From Bacteroidota bacterium (GTDB lineage Bacteria > Bacteroidota > Bacteroidia > Chitinophagales > Chitinophagaceae), in assembly GCA_025361325.1 (NCBI GenBank), contig JANYAL010000037.1:1-7442 (forward strand): a stretch of DNA of 7,442 bases. Direction: 5' to 3'. Position 1 is the first letter of the stretch; each line of letters opens with the position of its first letter. Shown here in pieces: positions 1 through 6,572 of the stretch. Position numbers and translations under genes: made by a program. Below the pieces are notes generated by a model. That model was not told the DNA's origin and did no database searches. It saw only the letters and a program-made list of their open reading frames with translations.

Positions 1-11
1 CTTTGTCACTG

Positions 12-2552
12 ATGGCGAATAAAAAGAAAAAAGCTAAAAGCAAAGCGGCTGAACCCGTTAATCTGAAGCAGGAAAAAGAAGAGACTGTGGAAGTGAAACA
101 ATTGCTTAAAGACGAACGGACACATAAAATCGCTGGCAGTATTTGCCTCCTGCTGGCCATACTTTTATTTATCGCATTCACTTCCTACCTGTTCACCTGG
201 GCGGAGGACCAGGACAAGTTTAGTTACCGGATGTTGCTGGTCAATAATATCAAGGTACAGAACCTGCTAGGTACTTTTGGCGCATTTATCTCGGAGATAT
301 TCATACGAAAGGGTTTTGGTATCGCTTCTTACCTGATCTGCACCTTCTTTTTTGTACTGGGCGCAAACCTGTTCTTCGGTAAAAGGCTGTTCTCTGTAAA
401 CCGGAACATCAAATATTTGGTGATCGGACTTCCACTCATCAGTGTTGCTGCTTCCGTGGCATGCAATGGAAATGCTTTTCCCTGGGGCGGCTCTGCAGGC
501 GACATGATGAAAGACTGGCTGTACAGGACAGTAGGAGAGATAGGCACCCTCGGCATTCTCGGCGTAGCCGTGCTGTCCTACATCATCTGGCGTTTCAATC
601 CGGTGTTCAGGGTCCCCTCCGGAAGGGTTAGAATACCCCATGTTGCGGATGATGAAAATGAAATGGTAGCTGCCGACGTTAATGAAACCAATACCCAACC
701 CCTGAACGATCAATTAACCCCGGGCAATTCCCTGAAAGGAGATCCGGGACTGATGCTACAGCCCCCTGTAGAACCACCTGTTACAGATCATGGGATGAAC
801 ATGATCGAAAAAGAAGACAAGGTCCAGACTACCGGTCCGGCCAATTTATTACAGAACTATGCTGATACGGAATCAACAACAGAAAAAATGAACAGTAATG
901 TCTTGTTGTCACCAGCCATTGCACCGCAAGAAGAGCATAAACTAATCCCAAAAAAAGATATTACCCCCATTGAACTGGAAATAAAGAATATCACCCCCAA
1001 AGCGGAGGACGAAATTTCAACACCAAACCCCAAACCCCAAACTGTAATTCCTTACGATCCCATCCTGGACCTCCGTGATTATAAATATCCCACACTCGAG
1101 CTGCTCGAGAACTACGGCAGCGACAAGATCGTACAGGATACCAACGAGCTGGAAAACAACAAGAACCAGATCATCAATACCCTAAAGAACTACGATATCC
1201 AGATACAGAAGATATCGGCTACGATCGGACCTACAGTGACGCTCTATGAGATCATACCGGCAGCGGGTGTACGTATCTCCCGTATCAAGAACCTGGAAGA
1301 TGATATTGCCCTCAGCCTGGCAGCCCTGGGCATACGCATCATCGCCCCCATTCCGGGCAAGGGCACCATTGGCATTGAAGTGCCCAATGCCAGGAAGACC
1401 ATGGTCAGCATGAAAACCCTCCTGGCATCCGAGAAATTCCAGAAGAATAGTTTTTCCCTTCCCATCGCTATAGGTAAAAGGATCGATAATGAGAACTTCA
1501 TCGTTGACCTCACCACCATGCCCCACCTGCTGATGGCCGGTGCCACCGGGCAGGGTAAATCTGTGGGCGTGAATGCCATACTGGTGTCCCTGCTGTACAA
1601 GAAACATCCCTCACAGCTAAAATTTGTACTGGTGGATCCCAAGAAAGTGGAACTGAGCCTGTACAAGACAATCGAGAAACACTTCCTGGCCAAGCTGCCG
1701 GGCGAAGAGGATGCCATCATCACCGATACCAAGAAGGTGGTGCATACCCTTAATGCCCTTTGTATAGAGATGGACAACCGGTACGACCAGCTCAAGGAAG
1801 CAGGTTGCCGCAATATCCGCGAATACAATGAGAAATTCGTGGCACGCAAGCTCAACCCGGAGAAAGGGCATAATTTCCTGCCCTTCATTGTGCTGGTCAT
1901 AGACGAGTTCGCCGACCTGATCATGACAGCAGGTAAGGAGATCGAGATGCCCATTGCACGCCTTGCACAGTTGGCCAGGGCAGTAGGTATACACCTGATC
2001 ATTGCCACGCAGCGCCCCTCCGTGAACATCATCACCGGAACCATCAAAGCCAATTTCCCTGCGCGTATAGCCTTTAAAGTGAGCAGCAAGATCGACAGTC
2101 GCACCATCCTCGATGCCGGTGGTGCCGAACAGCTTATCGGCAAGGGCGACATGCTCATCAGCTACAACGGCGAGATCGTGCGACTGCAATGCGCCTTTGT
2201 GGATACCCCCGAAGTGGACCGTATCGTGGAATTCATCGGGGCACAGCGCGGTTACCCACAACCTTTCCTGCTTCCGGAATACATTGACGAAAAGGACCTG
2301 GAGGGTAAGGACTTTGACCTTGGCGATAAGGATCCCCTCTTCGAGGATGCCGCCAGGCTCATCGTGGCCAGCCAGATCGGAAGTACATCCCTGCTCCAGC
2401 GTAGGATGAAACTGGGATACAACCGGGCAGGGCGCCTGATGGACCAGCTCGAATCGGCCGGTATCGTGGGCGGCAACCAGGGAAGCAAGGCTAGGGAAGT
2501 ACTTGTAAAAACAGAGGCAGAACTGCAGCATGTGCTGGATCTGATGGGATAG
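12..2552 (+). CDS. ftsK: FtsK/SpoIIIE-type DNA translocase
   Basis: Membrane-anchored, ATP-driven double-stranded DNA pump that clears chromosome ends through the division septum and supports dimer resolution near the terminus (family knowledge). The 846-residue protein has a Lys-rich start, then about four hydrophobic membrane segments (roughly residues 40-60, 103-121, 133-150, 175-193). A low-complexity Pro/Glu/Asn linker follows (about 195-345), then the alpha/beta motor and a C-terminal gamma winged helix. Walker A is GATGQGKS (510-517) and Walker B is LVIDEFAD (628-635); ATQRPSVNIITG (665-676) is a typical motor motif. The gamma domain (about 772-846) carries STSLLQRRMKLGYNRAGRLM, the DNA-recognition helix region. 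Length is normal for the family. I chose the ATG at 12, giving MANKKKK; an in-frame TTG at 3 would add three residues, and an upstream extension beyond the window cannot be excluded. No terminator is visible before pth, 93 bp downstream. Confidence 0.97.
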   Translation: MANKKKKAKSKAAEPVNLKQEKEETVEVKQLLKDERTHKIAGSICLLLAILLFIAFTSYLFTWAEDQDKFSYRMLLVNNIKVQNLLGTFGAFISEIFIRKGFGIASYLICTFFFVLGANLFFGKRLFSVNRNIKYLVIGLPLISVAASVACNGNAFPWGGSAGDMMKDWLYRTVGEIGTLGILGVAVLSYIIWRFNPVFRVPSGRVRIPHVADDENEMVAADVNETNTQPLNDQLTPGNSLKGDPGLMLQPPVEPPVTDHGMNMIEKEDKVQTTGPANLLQNYADTESTTEKMNSNVLLSPAIAPQEEHKLIPKKDITPIELEIKNITPKAEDEISTPNPKPQTVIPYDPILDLRDYKYPTLELLENYGSDKIVQDTNELENNKNQIINTLKNYDIQIQKISATIGPTVTLYEIIPAAGVRISRIKNLEDDIALSLAALGIRIIAPIPGKGTIGIEVPNARKTMVSMKTLLASEKFQKNSFSLPIAIGKRIDNENFIVDLTTMPHLLMAGATGQGKSVGVNAILVSLLYKKHPSQLKFVLVDPKKVELSLYKTIEKHFLAKLPGEEDAIITDTKKVVHTLNALCIEMDNRYDQLKEAGCRNIREYNEKFVARKLNPEKGHNFLPFIVLVIDEFADLIMTAGKEIEMPIARLAQLARAVGIHLIIATQRPSVNIITGTIKANFPARIAFKVSSKIDSRTILDAGGAEQLIGKGDMLISYNGEIVRLQCAFVDTPEVDRIVEFIGAQRGYPQPFLLPEYIDEKDLEGKDFDLGDKDPLFEDAARLIVASQIGSTSLLQRRMKLGYNRAGRLMDQLESAGIVGGNQGSKAREVLVKTEAELQHVLDLMG

Positions 2553-2618
2553 GAATAGCTATGCACTGTGATCTGCATGCACTGAATTCACTAAAATACG
2601 GTATGTTCATGAAGGAGC

Positions 2619-2639
2619 CATTGACCCTTCACTATTCAC
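2619..2639 (+). repeat. Three tandem heptamers upstream of pth
   Basis: Three consecutive 7-bp words, CATTGAC, CCTTCAC and TATTCAC (consensus NNTTSAC), end 6 bp before the pth ATG. A further AATTCAC lies at 2585-2591 but out of phase. The 93-bp ftsK-pth gap also holds a direct repeat of ATGCACTG (2561-2568 and 2577-2584). No TAnnTTTG promoter element is visible, so pth may be read from the ftsK transcript. The function of the heptamers is unknown; a related 7-bp periodic array lies at 4372-4406. Confidence 0.55.
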
Positions 2640-2645
2640 CAAAAC

Positions 2646-3227
2646 ATGTCTAAATACCTCATCGTTGGTCTTGGGAATACCGGAAGCGAATACGCTGGCA
2701 CCCGGCATAATATCGGGTTCGATGTAGTGAATGCACTGGTATTGAAACACGGGAGCAAATTCAGATCGGACCGGCTGGCCTATGTTGCGGAGATTAAGAT
2801 CAGGGCAAAGAAACTGGTATGCATTTGTCCTACCACGTTCATGAACCTCAGTGGCCGGGCATTCCGTTACTGGATGGACTTGGAAAAAGTACCCATCGAA
2901 AATACGCTCACTATTGTGGATGATAAGTCATTGCCCATGGATACCATTCGCCTGCGGCCCGCAGGTTCGGCCGGAGGTCATAACGGGTTGAAGGATATAC
3001 AGATGATCCTGGGTACCGACCAATACCCCAAACTGCGATTCGGCATCGGCAGCGATTTTCCCAAAGGAATGCAGTCTGAGTTCGTCCTCGGCAAATGGCT
3101 GAAGAAGGAGGAACCGCTGGTACTGAAAAAGGTAGAACGATGCCTCGGGATCATTGAAAGCTTCGTGAATATCGGTATCGAACAGACCATGACCCTCTAT
3201 AATAACCAGGTCATCGAACCCGGATAG
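2646..3227 (+). CDS. pth: Peptidyl-tRNA hydrolase
   Basis: Cytoplasmic esterase that cleaves the bond between peptide and tRNA in peptidyl-tRNAs dropped by ribosomes, recycling the tRNA (Pth family). The 193-residue protein matches the family's usual length and begins directly with the conserved LIVGLGNTGSEY strand and loop. The residues corresponding to the E. coli active site are all present: N11, catalytic H21 in TRHNIGFD, N67 in PTTFMNLSG, D92 in VDD, and N113 in GGHNGLKDI. RFGIGSDFPKG (131-141) and FVLGKW (146-151) are also family hallmarks. One small oddity is Lys94 in DDKSLP, where I would expect Leu. The ATG follows an A-rich ACCAAAAC leader without a Shine-Dalgarno sequence, which is normal in Bacteroidota. 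It lies 93 bp after ftsK and may share its transcript. Confidence 0.97.
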   Translation: MSKYLIVGLGNTGSEYAGTRHNIGFDVVNALVLKHGSKFRSDRLAYVAEIKIRAKKLVCICPTTFMNLSGRAFRYWMDLEKVPIENTLTIVDDKSLPMDTIRLRPAGSAGGHNGLKDIQMILGTDQYPKLRFGIGSDFPKGMQSEFVLGKWLKKEEPLVLKKVERCLGIIESFVNIGIEQTMTLYNNQVIEPG

Positions 3228-3250
3228 CCATTGCTATAACCCTTCCCGTC

Positions 3251-3282
3251 CTTGTTTATTATAAGCTATTTGTTTATATTCG
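3251..3282 (+). promoter_or_regulatory. Candidate Bacteroidota promoter of the FAHD1-like gene
   Basis: CTTG (3251-3254), a 20-bp spacer and TATATTCG (3275-3282) fit the Bacteroidota pattern TTTG-N19-21-TAnnTTTG with one mismatch in each box. Transcription would start near 3288, giving a leader of about 29 nt before the ATG at 3317. This suggests that the gene is transcribed separately from pth. The call rests on pattern matching only. Confidence 0.5.
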
Positions 3283-3316
3283 TGTTCGAACTGCACTACC
3301 TTAAAAAAACCGTTAG

Positions 3317-3928
3317 ATGAAGATCATTTGTGTTGGCCGCAACTATGCGGATCACGCCAAGGAACTTGGCAATGAAATACCGGATGAACCGGTCATATTC
3401 ATGAAGCCAAAGAGTGCGTTGCTTCAGTCCCACACTCCCTTTTACTATCCCGAATTCACCAATGAACTGCATTACGAATGTGAGCTCGTACTACGCGTTT
3501 GCAAGAACGGTAAATACATTCAGGAGCGTCATGCCTCCAATTACTACAACGGCATCACGGTGGGCATCGATTTCACGGCACGCGATATACAGGATGAGCT
3601 GAAGAAAAAGGGCCTGCCATGGGAAAAGGCCAAGGCCTTCGACAATTCAGCCGCTTTAGGCAAGTTCATCGACATCACACCCGAATTCAACCCGAAGAAT
3701 GTCAACTTCTGCCTGTATAAGAACAAGGAACTGGTGCAGCAGGGCAATTCGGGGCAGATGATATTCTCTTTTGATTCCATTGTGGAACATATCTCCAATT
3801 ATTTCTCCCTCAACATTGGCGACCTCATCTTCACCGGTACCCCTGCTGGTGTAGGCGAATGCGTGGTCGGCGACGAACTTGAAGGTTTCATCGAGGAAAA
3901 GAAGCTGCTGAGTTTGGAGGTGAAGTGA
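3317..3928 (+). CDS. FAHD1-like acylpyruvate hydrolase / oxaloacetate decarboxylase
   Basis: Fumarylacetoacetate-hydrolase fold enzyme of the FAHD1 type, which cleaves acylpyruvates and decarboxylates oxaloacetate using a bound divalent metal (family knowledge). The 203-residue protein carries GRNYADHAKEL (7-17), HYECELVL (52-59), GIDFTARDIQDELKKKGLPW (83-102), MIFS (148-151) and FTGTPAGVG (172-180). Residues I recall as catalytic in human FAHD1 (H30, E33, E71, E73, D102, Q109, K123) align at H13, E16, E54, E56, D85, Q92 and K106. The offset is a constant 17, so the full set of metal ligands and the acid-base dyad appear intact. The start follows an A-rich run (TTAAAAAAACC) and places the GRNY motif at the usual distance from the N-terminus. 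The substrate in this organism is not deducible; related FAH-fold enzymes also act in aromatic degradation, but no such genes are nearby. Confidence 0.93.
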   Translation: MKIICVGRNYADHAKELGNEIPDEPVIFMKPKSALLQSHTPFYYPEFTNELHYECELVLRVCKNGKYIQERHASNYYNGITVGIDFTARDIQDELKKKGLPWEKAKAFDNSAALGKFIDITPEFNPKNVNFCLYKNKELVQQGNSGQMIFSFDSIVEHISNYFSLNIGDLIFTGTPAGVGECVVGDELEGFIEEKKLLSLEVK

Positions 3929-3964
3929 TGGATAAATTGCTGGTTGCGGCTGGGCAGAAGGAGG

Positions 3965-3999
3965 TAAGCGTGTATTAAACGGGGAATACGTAACGCTTA
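3965..3999 (+). repeat. Imperfect inverted repeat / hairpin after the FAHD1-like gene
   Basis: TAAGCGT (3965-3971) pairs with ACGCTTA (3993-3999), and GTATT (3972-3976) pairs with AATAC (3985-3989). This gives 12 base pairs with a 3-nt bulge (3990-3992) and an 8-nt loop. It starts 36 bp after the stop codon. No T-run follows on either strand, so it is not a canonical intrinsic terminator; it could be an mRNA 3'-end stabiliser or a protein-binding dyad. Confidence 0.5.
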
Positions 4000-4084
4000 A
4001 GAACCTTATACACAACTTTAGTTATCCATCTGTTATTCATTCAACATAGGCAAATCCATATATCAAAGAACTGTTGAATTGCAT

Positions 4085-4131
4085 ATCTGCACATCTTTCA
4101 TTTCCCATCAGCTCATCTACATCTGCAAATC
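4085..4131 (+). repeat. Cluster of ATCTGCAC-like words
   Basis: ATC-starting words recur at 4085, 4093, 4107, 4115, 4121 and 4129 (spacings 8, 14, 8, 6, 8), including ATCTGCAC, ATCAGCTC and ATCTGCAA. The 11-mer ATCTGCACATC at 4085-4095 recurs exactly at 4426-4436, just upstream of the E1 gene. This looks like a degraded 8-bp simple repeat; no function can be assigned. Confidence 0.45.
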
Positions 4132-4176
4132 ATAGACAAACATAAATGCTATAGCAATCCAAAGTATCAATTATGT

Positions 4177-4198
4177 CGGAATTGGCGGAATTGGCGGA
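4177..4198 (+). repeat. 9-bp tandem repeat (CGGAATTGG)
   Basis: CGGAATTGG occurs twice in perfect tandem (4177-4185 and 4186-4194), followed by a partial third unit, CGGA (4195-4198). A short frame reading through it has no recognisable product. It may mark the left edge of a dispersed element that also contains the 11-bp array at 4235-4272. Confidence 0.6.
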
Positions 4199-4234
4199 TA
4201 AAGCCCGTTCTTAATACTGTTTTCTTTAGGTTTA

Positions 4235-4272
4235 CAAGGGTATTGCAAGGGAACTACAAGGGAACGACAAGC
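4235..4272 (+). repeat. 11-bp-period CAAGGG array
   Basis: CAAGGG starts at 4235, 4246 and 4257, with a decayed fourth copy (CAAGCT) at 4268. The period is exactly 11 bp, close to one helical turn. Units two and three share CAAGGGAAC. A further ACAAG occurs at 4295-4299. Helical phasing would place a bound protein on one DNA face, but the array could equally be a slippage-derived or dispersed intergenic repeat. Confidence 0.55.
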
Positions 4273-4330
4273 TGTTTTTGGCTGCAAATACCCTACAAGT
4301 ACGCTATTTGAACACTGGTAGGAAGGACCC

Positions 4331-4407
4331 GGTGATTGGATACCTGTTATGCAGTTCAAACTTTAAACTCCCAATCACTATTCACATTTCGGTATCACCC
4401 AATCACC
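4331..4407 (+). repeat. Inverted repeat upstream of the E1 gene
   Basis: GGTGATTGG (4331-4339) is exactly complementary to CCAATCACC (4399-4407), and the inner ATACC (4340-4344) pairs with GGTAT (4391-4395) across a 3-nt bulge. This makes 14 pairs around a 46-nt loop. A second possible partner, CCAATCAC, lies at 4371-4378. Alternative pairing is therefore possible, but the right arm belongs to the heptamer array, so the match may come from repeat structure. Confidence 0.35.
4372..4406 (+). repeat. 7-bp-period TCAC array
   Basis: Reading in 7-bp steps from 4372 gives CAATCAC, TATTCAC, ATTTCGG, TATCACC, CAATCAC. The CAATCAC words at 4372 and 4400 are exactly four periods apart. TATTCAC is also one of the heptamers before pth (2633-2639). 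The array ends 55 bp before the E1 start codon. Confidence 0.45.
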
Positions 4408-4426
4408 AGATCCGACCATCTTCCCA

Positions 4427-4457
4427 TCTGCACATCCGCCATTTTATTCTACTTTTG
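4427..4457 (+). promoter_or_regulatory. Candidate promoter of the E1 gene, nearly leaderless
   Basis: TACTTTTG (4450-4457) matches the TAnnTTTG -7 consensus perfectly. TCTG (4427-4430) lies 19 bp upstream and matches the -33 TTTG in three of four positions. The predicted transcription start, about 5-7 bp downstream of the box, falls on the ATG at 4462-4464, so the mRNA would have essentially no 5' leader. This is pattern-based; a second promoter farther upstream is possible. Confidence 0.5.
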
Positions 4458-4461
4458 AACC

Positions 4462-6528
4462 ATGCTTGACAATGAATTACTTCTCAAGGCCTATCGCCTG
4501 ATGAGTACTGCAAAGGCCATGGCCGATACCTATGAGGCCAACCGTGCCATCTGCAAATATGTTCATTCCACTTCCAGGGGGCACGAAGCCATTCAACTCG
4601 CCACGGCGTTCCGTTTATTGCCCTGCGATTTTGTGAGTCCTTATTACCGTGATGAGAGCATGCTGCTGGGACTGGGATTCACCCCCTGCGAACTGATGTT
4701 GCAATTACTGGCTAAGGGAGCGGATATCTTCACCGGCGGCCGGGAATATTATTCACATCCCAATTACAAGGGCAGTGACAAGCCCGGCATCATACACCAG
4801 AGCAGTGCCACCGGTATGCAGGTGATCCCTACAACGGGAATTGCCCAGGGTATCAAATACCTGGAGACCATCGGTTCCCTGAAACTTAAGAAAGGGTTGA
4901 ATGGTGAATTGCCGGTAGTGGTCTGTTCCATGGGTGATGCATCGGTTACGGAAGGCGAGGTGAGTGAGGCCTTCCAGTTCGCGGCCTTGCACAAGTTACC
5001 CGTGATCTTCCTGGTGCAGGACAACAACTGGGGTATCAGCGTAACGGCAGCGGAAGCCCGCACCACCAATGCCAGCGAGATGGTAAAAGGCTACAGGGGC
5101 ATCAGCCGCATCAGTTTGGACGGCAGCGATTTCGGGAAGAGCTATGAAGTGATGACGAATGTGATCAATGAGGTCCGGGAAACGCGGCACCCCTTTTTGG
5201 TGCATGCGAAAGTACCCTTGCTGGGGCACCATACTAGTGGTGTGCGCAAAGAATTCTACCGTGCTGAGGAAGAGCTGAAACAGGCGGCACTGGATGACCC
5301 CGGTCCGAAGCTGCGTACCCAACTCCTGGAGGCCGGGATACCGGAAGCCGGCATCGTTCAATTGGAACAGGATGCGGCTGCATACGTTGCAGTTCAATTC
5401 AAAGCAGCAGTGGCATCACCCGAGCCTGATCCCGCAACGGTGAGCCGCCATGTTTTTGTGCCCACACCGGTAACTGAAGAGCGCGGGCAAAGATCACCTG
5501 ACCGGAGTGAGAAAGTACTGATGGTGGATGCGGCGATGTTCGCCATCCGCGAGATCATGGAAGAATATCCCGAGGCCCTGCTCTACGGGCAGGACGTGGG
5601 GCGGCGTATGGGCGGTGTGTTCCGGGAGGCAGCCACCCTGGCTGAGCAGTTTGGCGATCATCGTGTATTCAACACCGCTATACAGGAGGCCTATATCATC
5701 GGTTCTACGGTGGGGATGAGCGCCGTCGGACTCAAGCCCATCGTAGAAGTGCAGTTTGCTGATTATATCTACCCCGGTTTCAACCAGCTTGTCACGGAGA
5801 TCAGCAAGAGTTGTTACCTGAGCTGCGGCAGGTACCCGGTGCAGACCCTGATACGTGTTCCCGTGGGTGCCTATGGCGGCGGCGGGCCCTATCACAGTGG
5901 TTGTGTGGAAAGCACCCTGCTCAGCATCAAGGGCATCAAGGTGGTCTATCCCTCCAATGCAGCGGATATGAAGGGGCTGATGAAGGCCGCTTTCCTGGAC
6001 CCCAACCCCGTGGTGATGCTGGAGCACAAGGGACTGTACTGGAGCAAAGTGCAGGGAACTGAAGAAGCTAAAACCATTGAACCTTCCCGCGATTATATTA
6101 TACCGTTAGGGAAGGCAAATATAATATTACAGGCCAGTGAGGACCGGGTTGATGCAGGCGAAACCTGCTGCATCATCACCTATGGCATGGGTGTGTACTG
6201 GGCCAAAGCAGCAGCAAGGGAATATCCCGGCAGGGTGGAAGTGGTGGATCTGCGTACCCTGTACCCCCTGGATGAGGCGCTTGTGTTTGCCATGGTGAAG
6301 AAGCACGGTAAATGCCTGGTGCTCACAGAGGAGCAGCAGAACAATTCCTTTGCCGAGGCCCTTTCGGGCCGTATATCCCATGCCTGTTTCCGTTATCTGG
6401 ACGCACCGGTGGAAGTGATGGGGGCCCTGGACCTGCCCGCTGTACCAATGAATGTGATCCTGGAGCAGGCCATGCTGCCCAATGCGGAGAAAGTGAGTGC
6501 CTGCTTAGCCCTTTTATTGAACAGTTAG
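4462..6528 (+). CDS. 2-oxoacid dehydrogenase E1, fused alpha-beta (branched-chain type)
   Basis: Thiamine-diphosphate enzyme that decarboxylates a 2-oxoacid and passes the acyl group to the lipoyl domain of an E2 partner; it is closest in motifs to branched-chain 2-oxoacid (2-oxoisovalerate) dehydrogenase. The 688 residues hold an alpha half (1 to about 315), a linker (about 315-350) and a beta half (about 351-688), which other bacteria encode as two genes. Alpha features: YYRDE (61-65), the Mg-ThDP motif from GDAS (158-161) to NN (188-189), and GHHTS (255-259). Beta features: E409 in NTAIQE (activating Glu), QFADYIYPGFNQLV (431-444), YHS with H478, and LRTLYPLD (597-604). The loop after GHHTS reads GVRKEFYR, unlike the SDDSSAYR of mammalian E1-alpha. 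No E2 or E3 gene is in the window, so these are presumably elsewhere. Pyruvate or another branched 2-oxoacid as substrate cannot be excluded. Confidence 0.92.
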   Translation: MLDNELLLKAYRLMSTAKAMADTYEANRAICKYVHSTSRGHEAIQLATAFRLLPCDFVSPYYRDESMLLGLGFTPCELMLQLLAKGADIFTGGREYYSHPNYKGSDKPGIIHQSSATGMQVIPTTGIAQGIKYLETIGSLKLKKGLNGELPVVVCSMGDASVTEGEVSEAFQFAALHKLPVIFLVQDNNWGISVTAAEARTTNASEMVKGYRGISRISLDGSDFGKSYEVMTNVINEVRETRHPFLVHAKVPLLGHHTSGVRKEFYRAEEELKQAALDDPGPKLRTQLLEAGIPEAGIVQLEQDAAAYVAVQFKAAVASPEPDPATVSRHVFVPTPVTEERGQRSPDRSEKVLMVDAAMFAIREIMEEYPEALLYGQDVGRRMGGVFREAATLAEQFGDHRVFNTAIQEAYIIGSTVGMSAVGLKPIVEVQFADYIYPGFNQLVTEISKSCYLSCGRYPVQTLIRVPVGAYGGGGPYHSGCVESTLLSIKGIKVVYPSNAADMKGLMKAAFLDPNPVVMLEHKGLYWSKVQGTEEAKTIEPSRDYIIPLGKANIILQASEDRVDAGETCCIITYGMGVYWAKAAAREYPGRVEVVDLRTLYPLDEALVFAMVKKHGKCLVLTEEQQNNSFAEALSGRISHACFRYLDAPVEVMGALDLPAVPMNVILEQAMLPNAEKVSACLALLLNS

Positions 6529-6553
6529 CCCGCAGCTTTTTGGCAAAAACATG

Positions 6554-6561
6554 TATATTTG
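6554..6561 (+). promoter_or_regulatory. Candidate -7 element of the tRNA-Met promoter
   Basis: TATATTTG fits TAnnTTTG exactly and ends 11 bp before the tRNA 5' end, so transcription would begin around 6567 with a leader of about 5 nt. No TTTG is seen at the usual 19-21 bp spacing. A TTTG at 6539-6542 is only 11 bp away and lies inside the dyad TTTTTGGCAAAAA (6537-6549). The element sits just after the E1 stop codon, so read-through from E1 may also contribute. Confidence 0.5.
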
Positions 6562-6572
6562 CACCCCCAAAT

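Larger units (their letters stand above)
3929..4461 (+). other. Repeat-rich intergenic region without a convincing gene
   Basis: This stretch of about 530 bp separates the FAHD1-like gene from the E1 gene. Short open frames exist on both strands, but none has recognisable protein motifs or codon use like the neighbours. It instead holds an imperfect hairpin (3965-3999), ATCTGCAC-like words (4085-4131), a 9-bp tandem (4177-4198), an 11-bp-period CAAGGG array (4235-4272), a 7-bp-period TCAC array (4372-4406) and a promoter-like element at its right end. It may be a degenerate mobile or dispersed element, or a long regulatory leader; the sequence alone does not decide. Confidence 0.7.

Noticed and set aside
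267..2531. Several long minus-strand open frames inside ftsK (267-713, 1182-1607, 1244-2158, 1617-2531)
   Set aside because: They lie antisense to a gene with complete FtsK motifs and show no recognisable domain of their own; they reflect codon bias of the plus-strand gene.
3928..3978. 16-codon frame overlapping the FAHD1-like stop codon (TGATG overlap)
   Set aside because: The overlap looks like translational coupling, but the product is too short and resembles nothing; its end lies inside the hairpin at 3965-3999.
4085..4436. Possible CRISPR array from the repeated words in the gap
   Set aside because: The repeats are 7-11 bp, contiguous or irregularly spaced, and lack the 25-40 bp repeat and regular spacer layout of CRISPR.
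4171..4469. Short open frames in the gap (minus 4171-4359, plus 4278-4469)
   Set aside because: They run through tandem repeats or into the E1 start, have no domain, and are not supported by codon use.
4753..6381. Minus-strand and alternate-frame open frames within the E1 gene
   Set aside because: They overlap a full-length, motif-complete E1 and show composition-driven sequences without domains.
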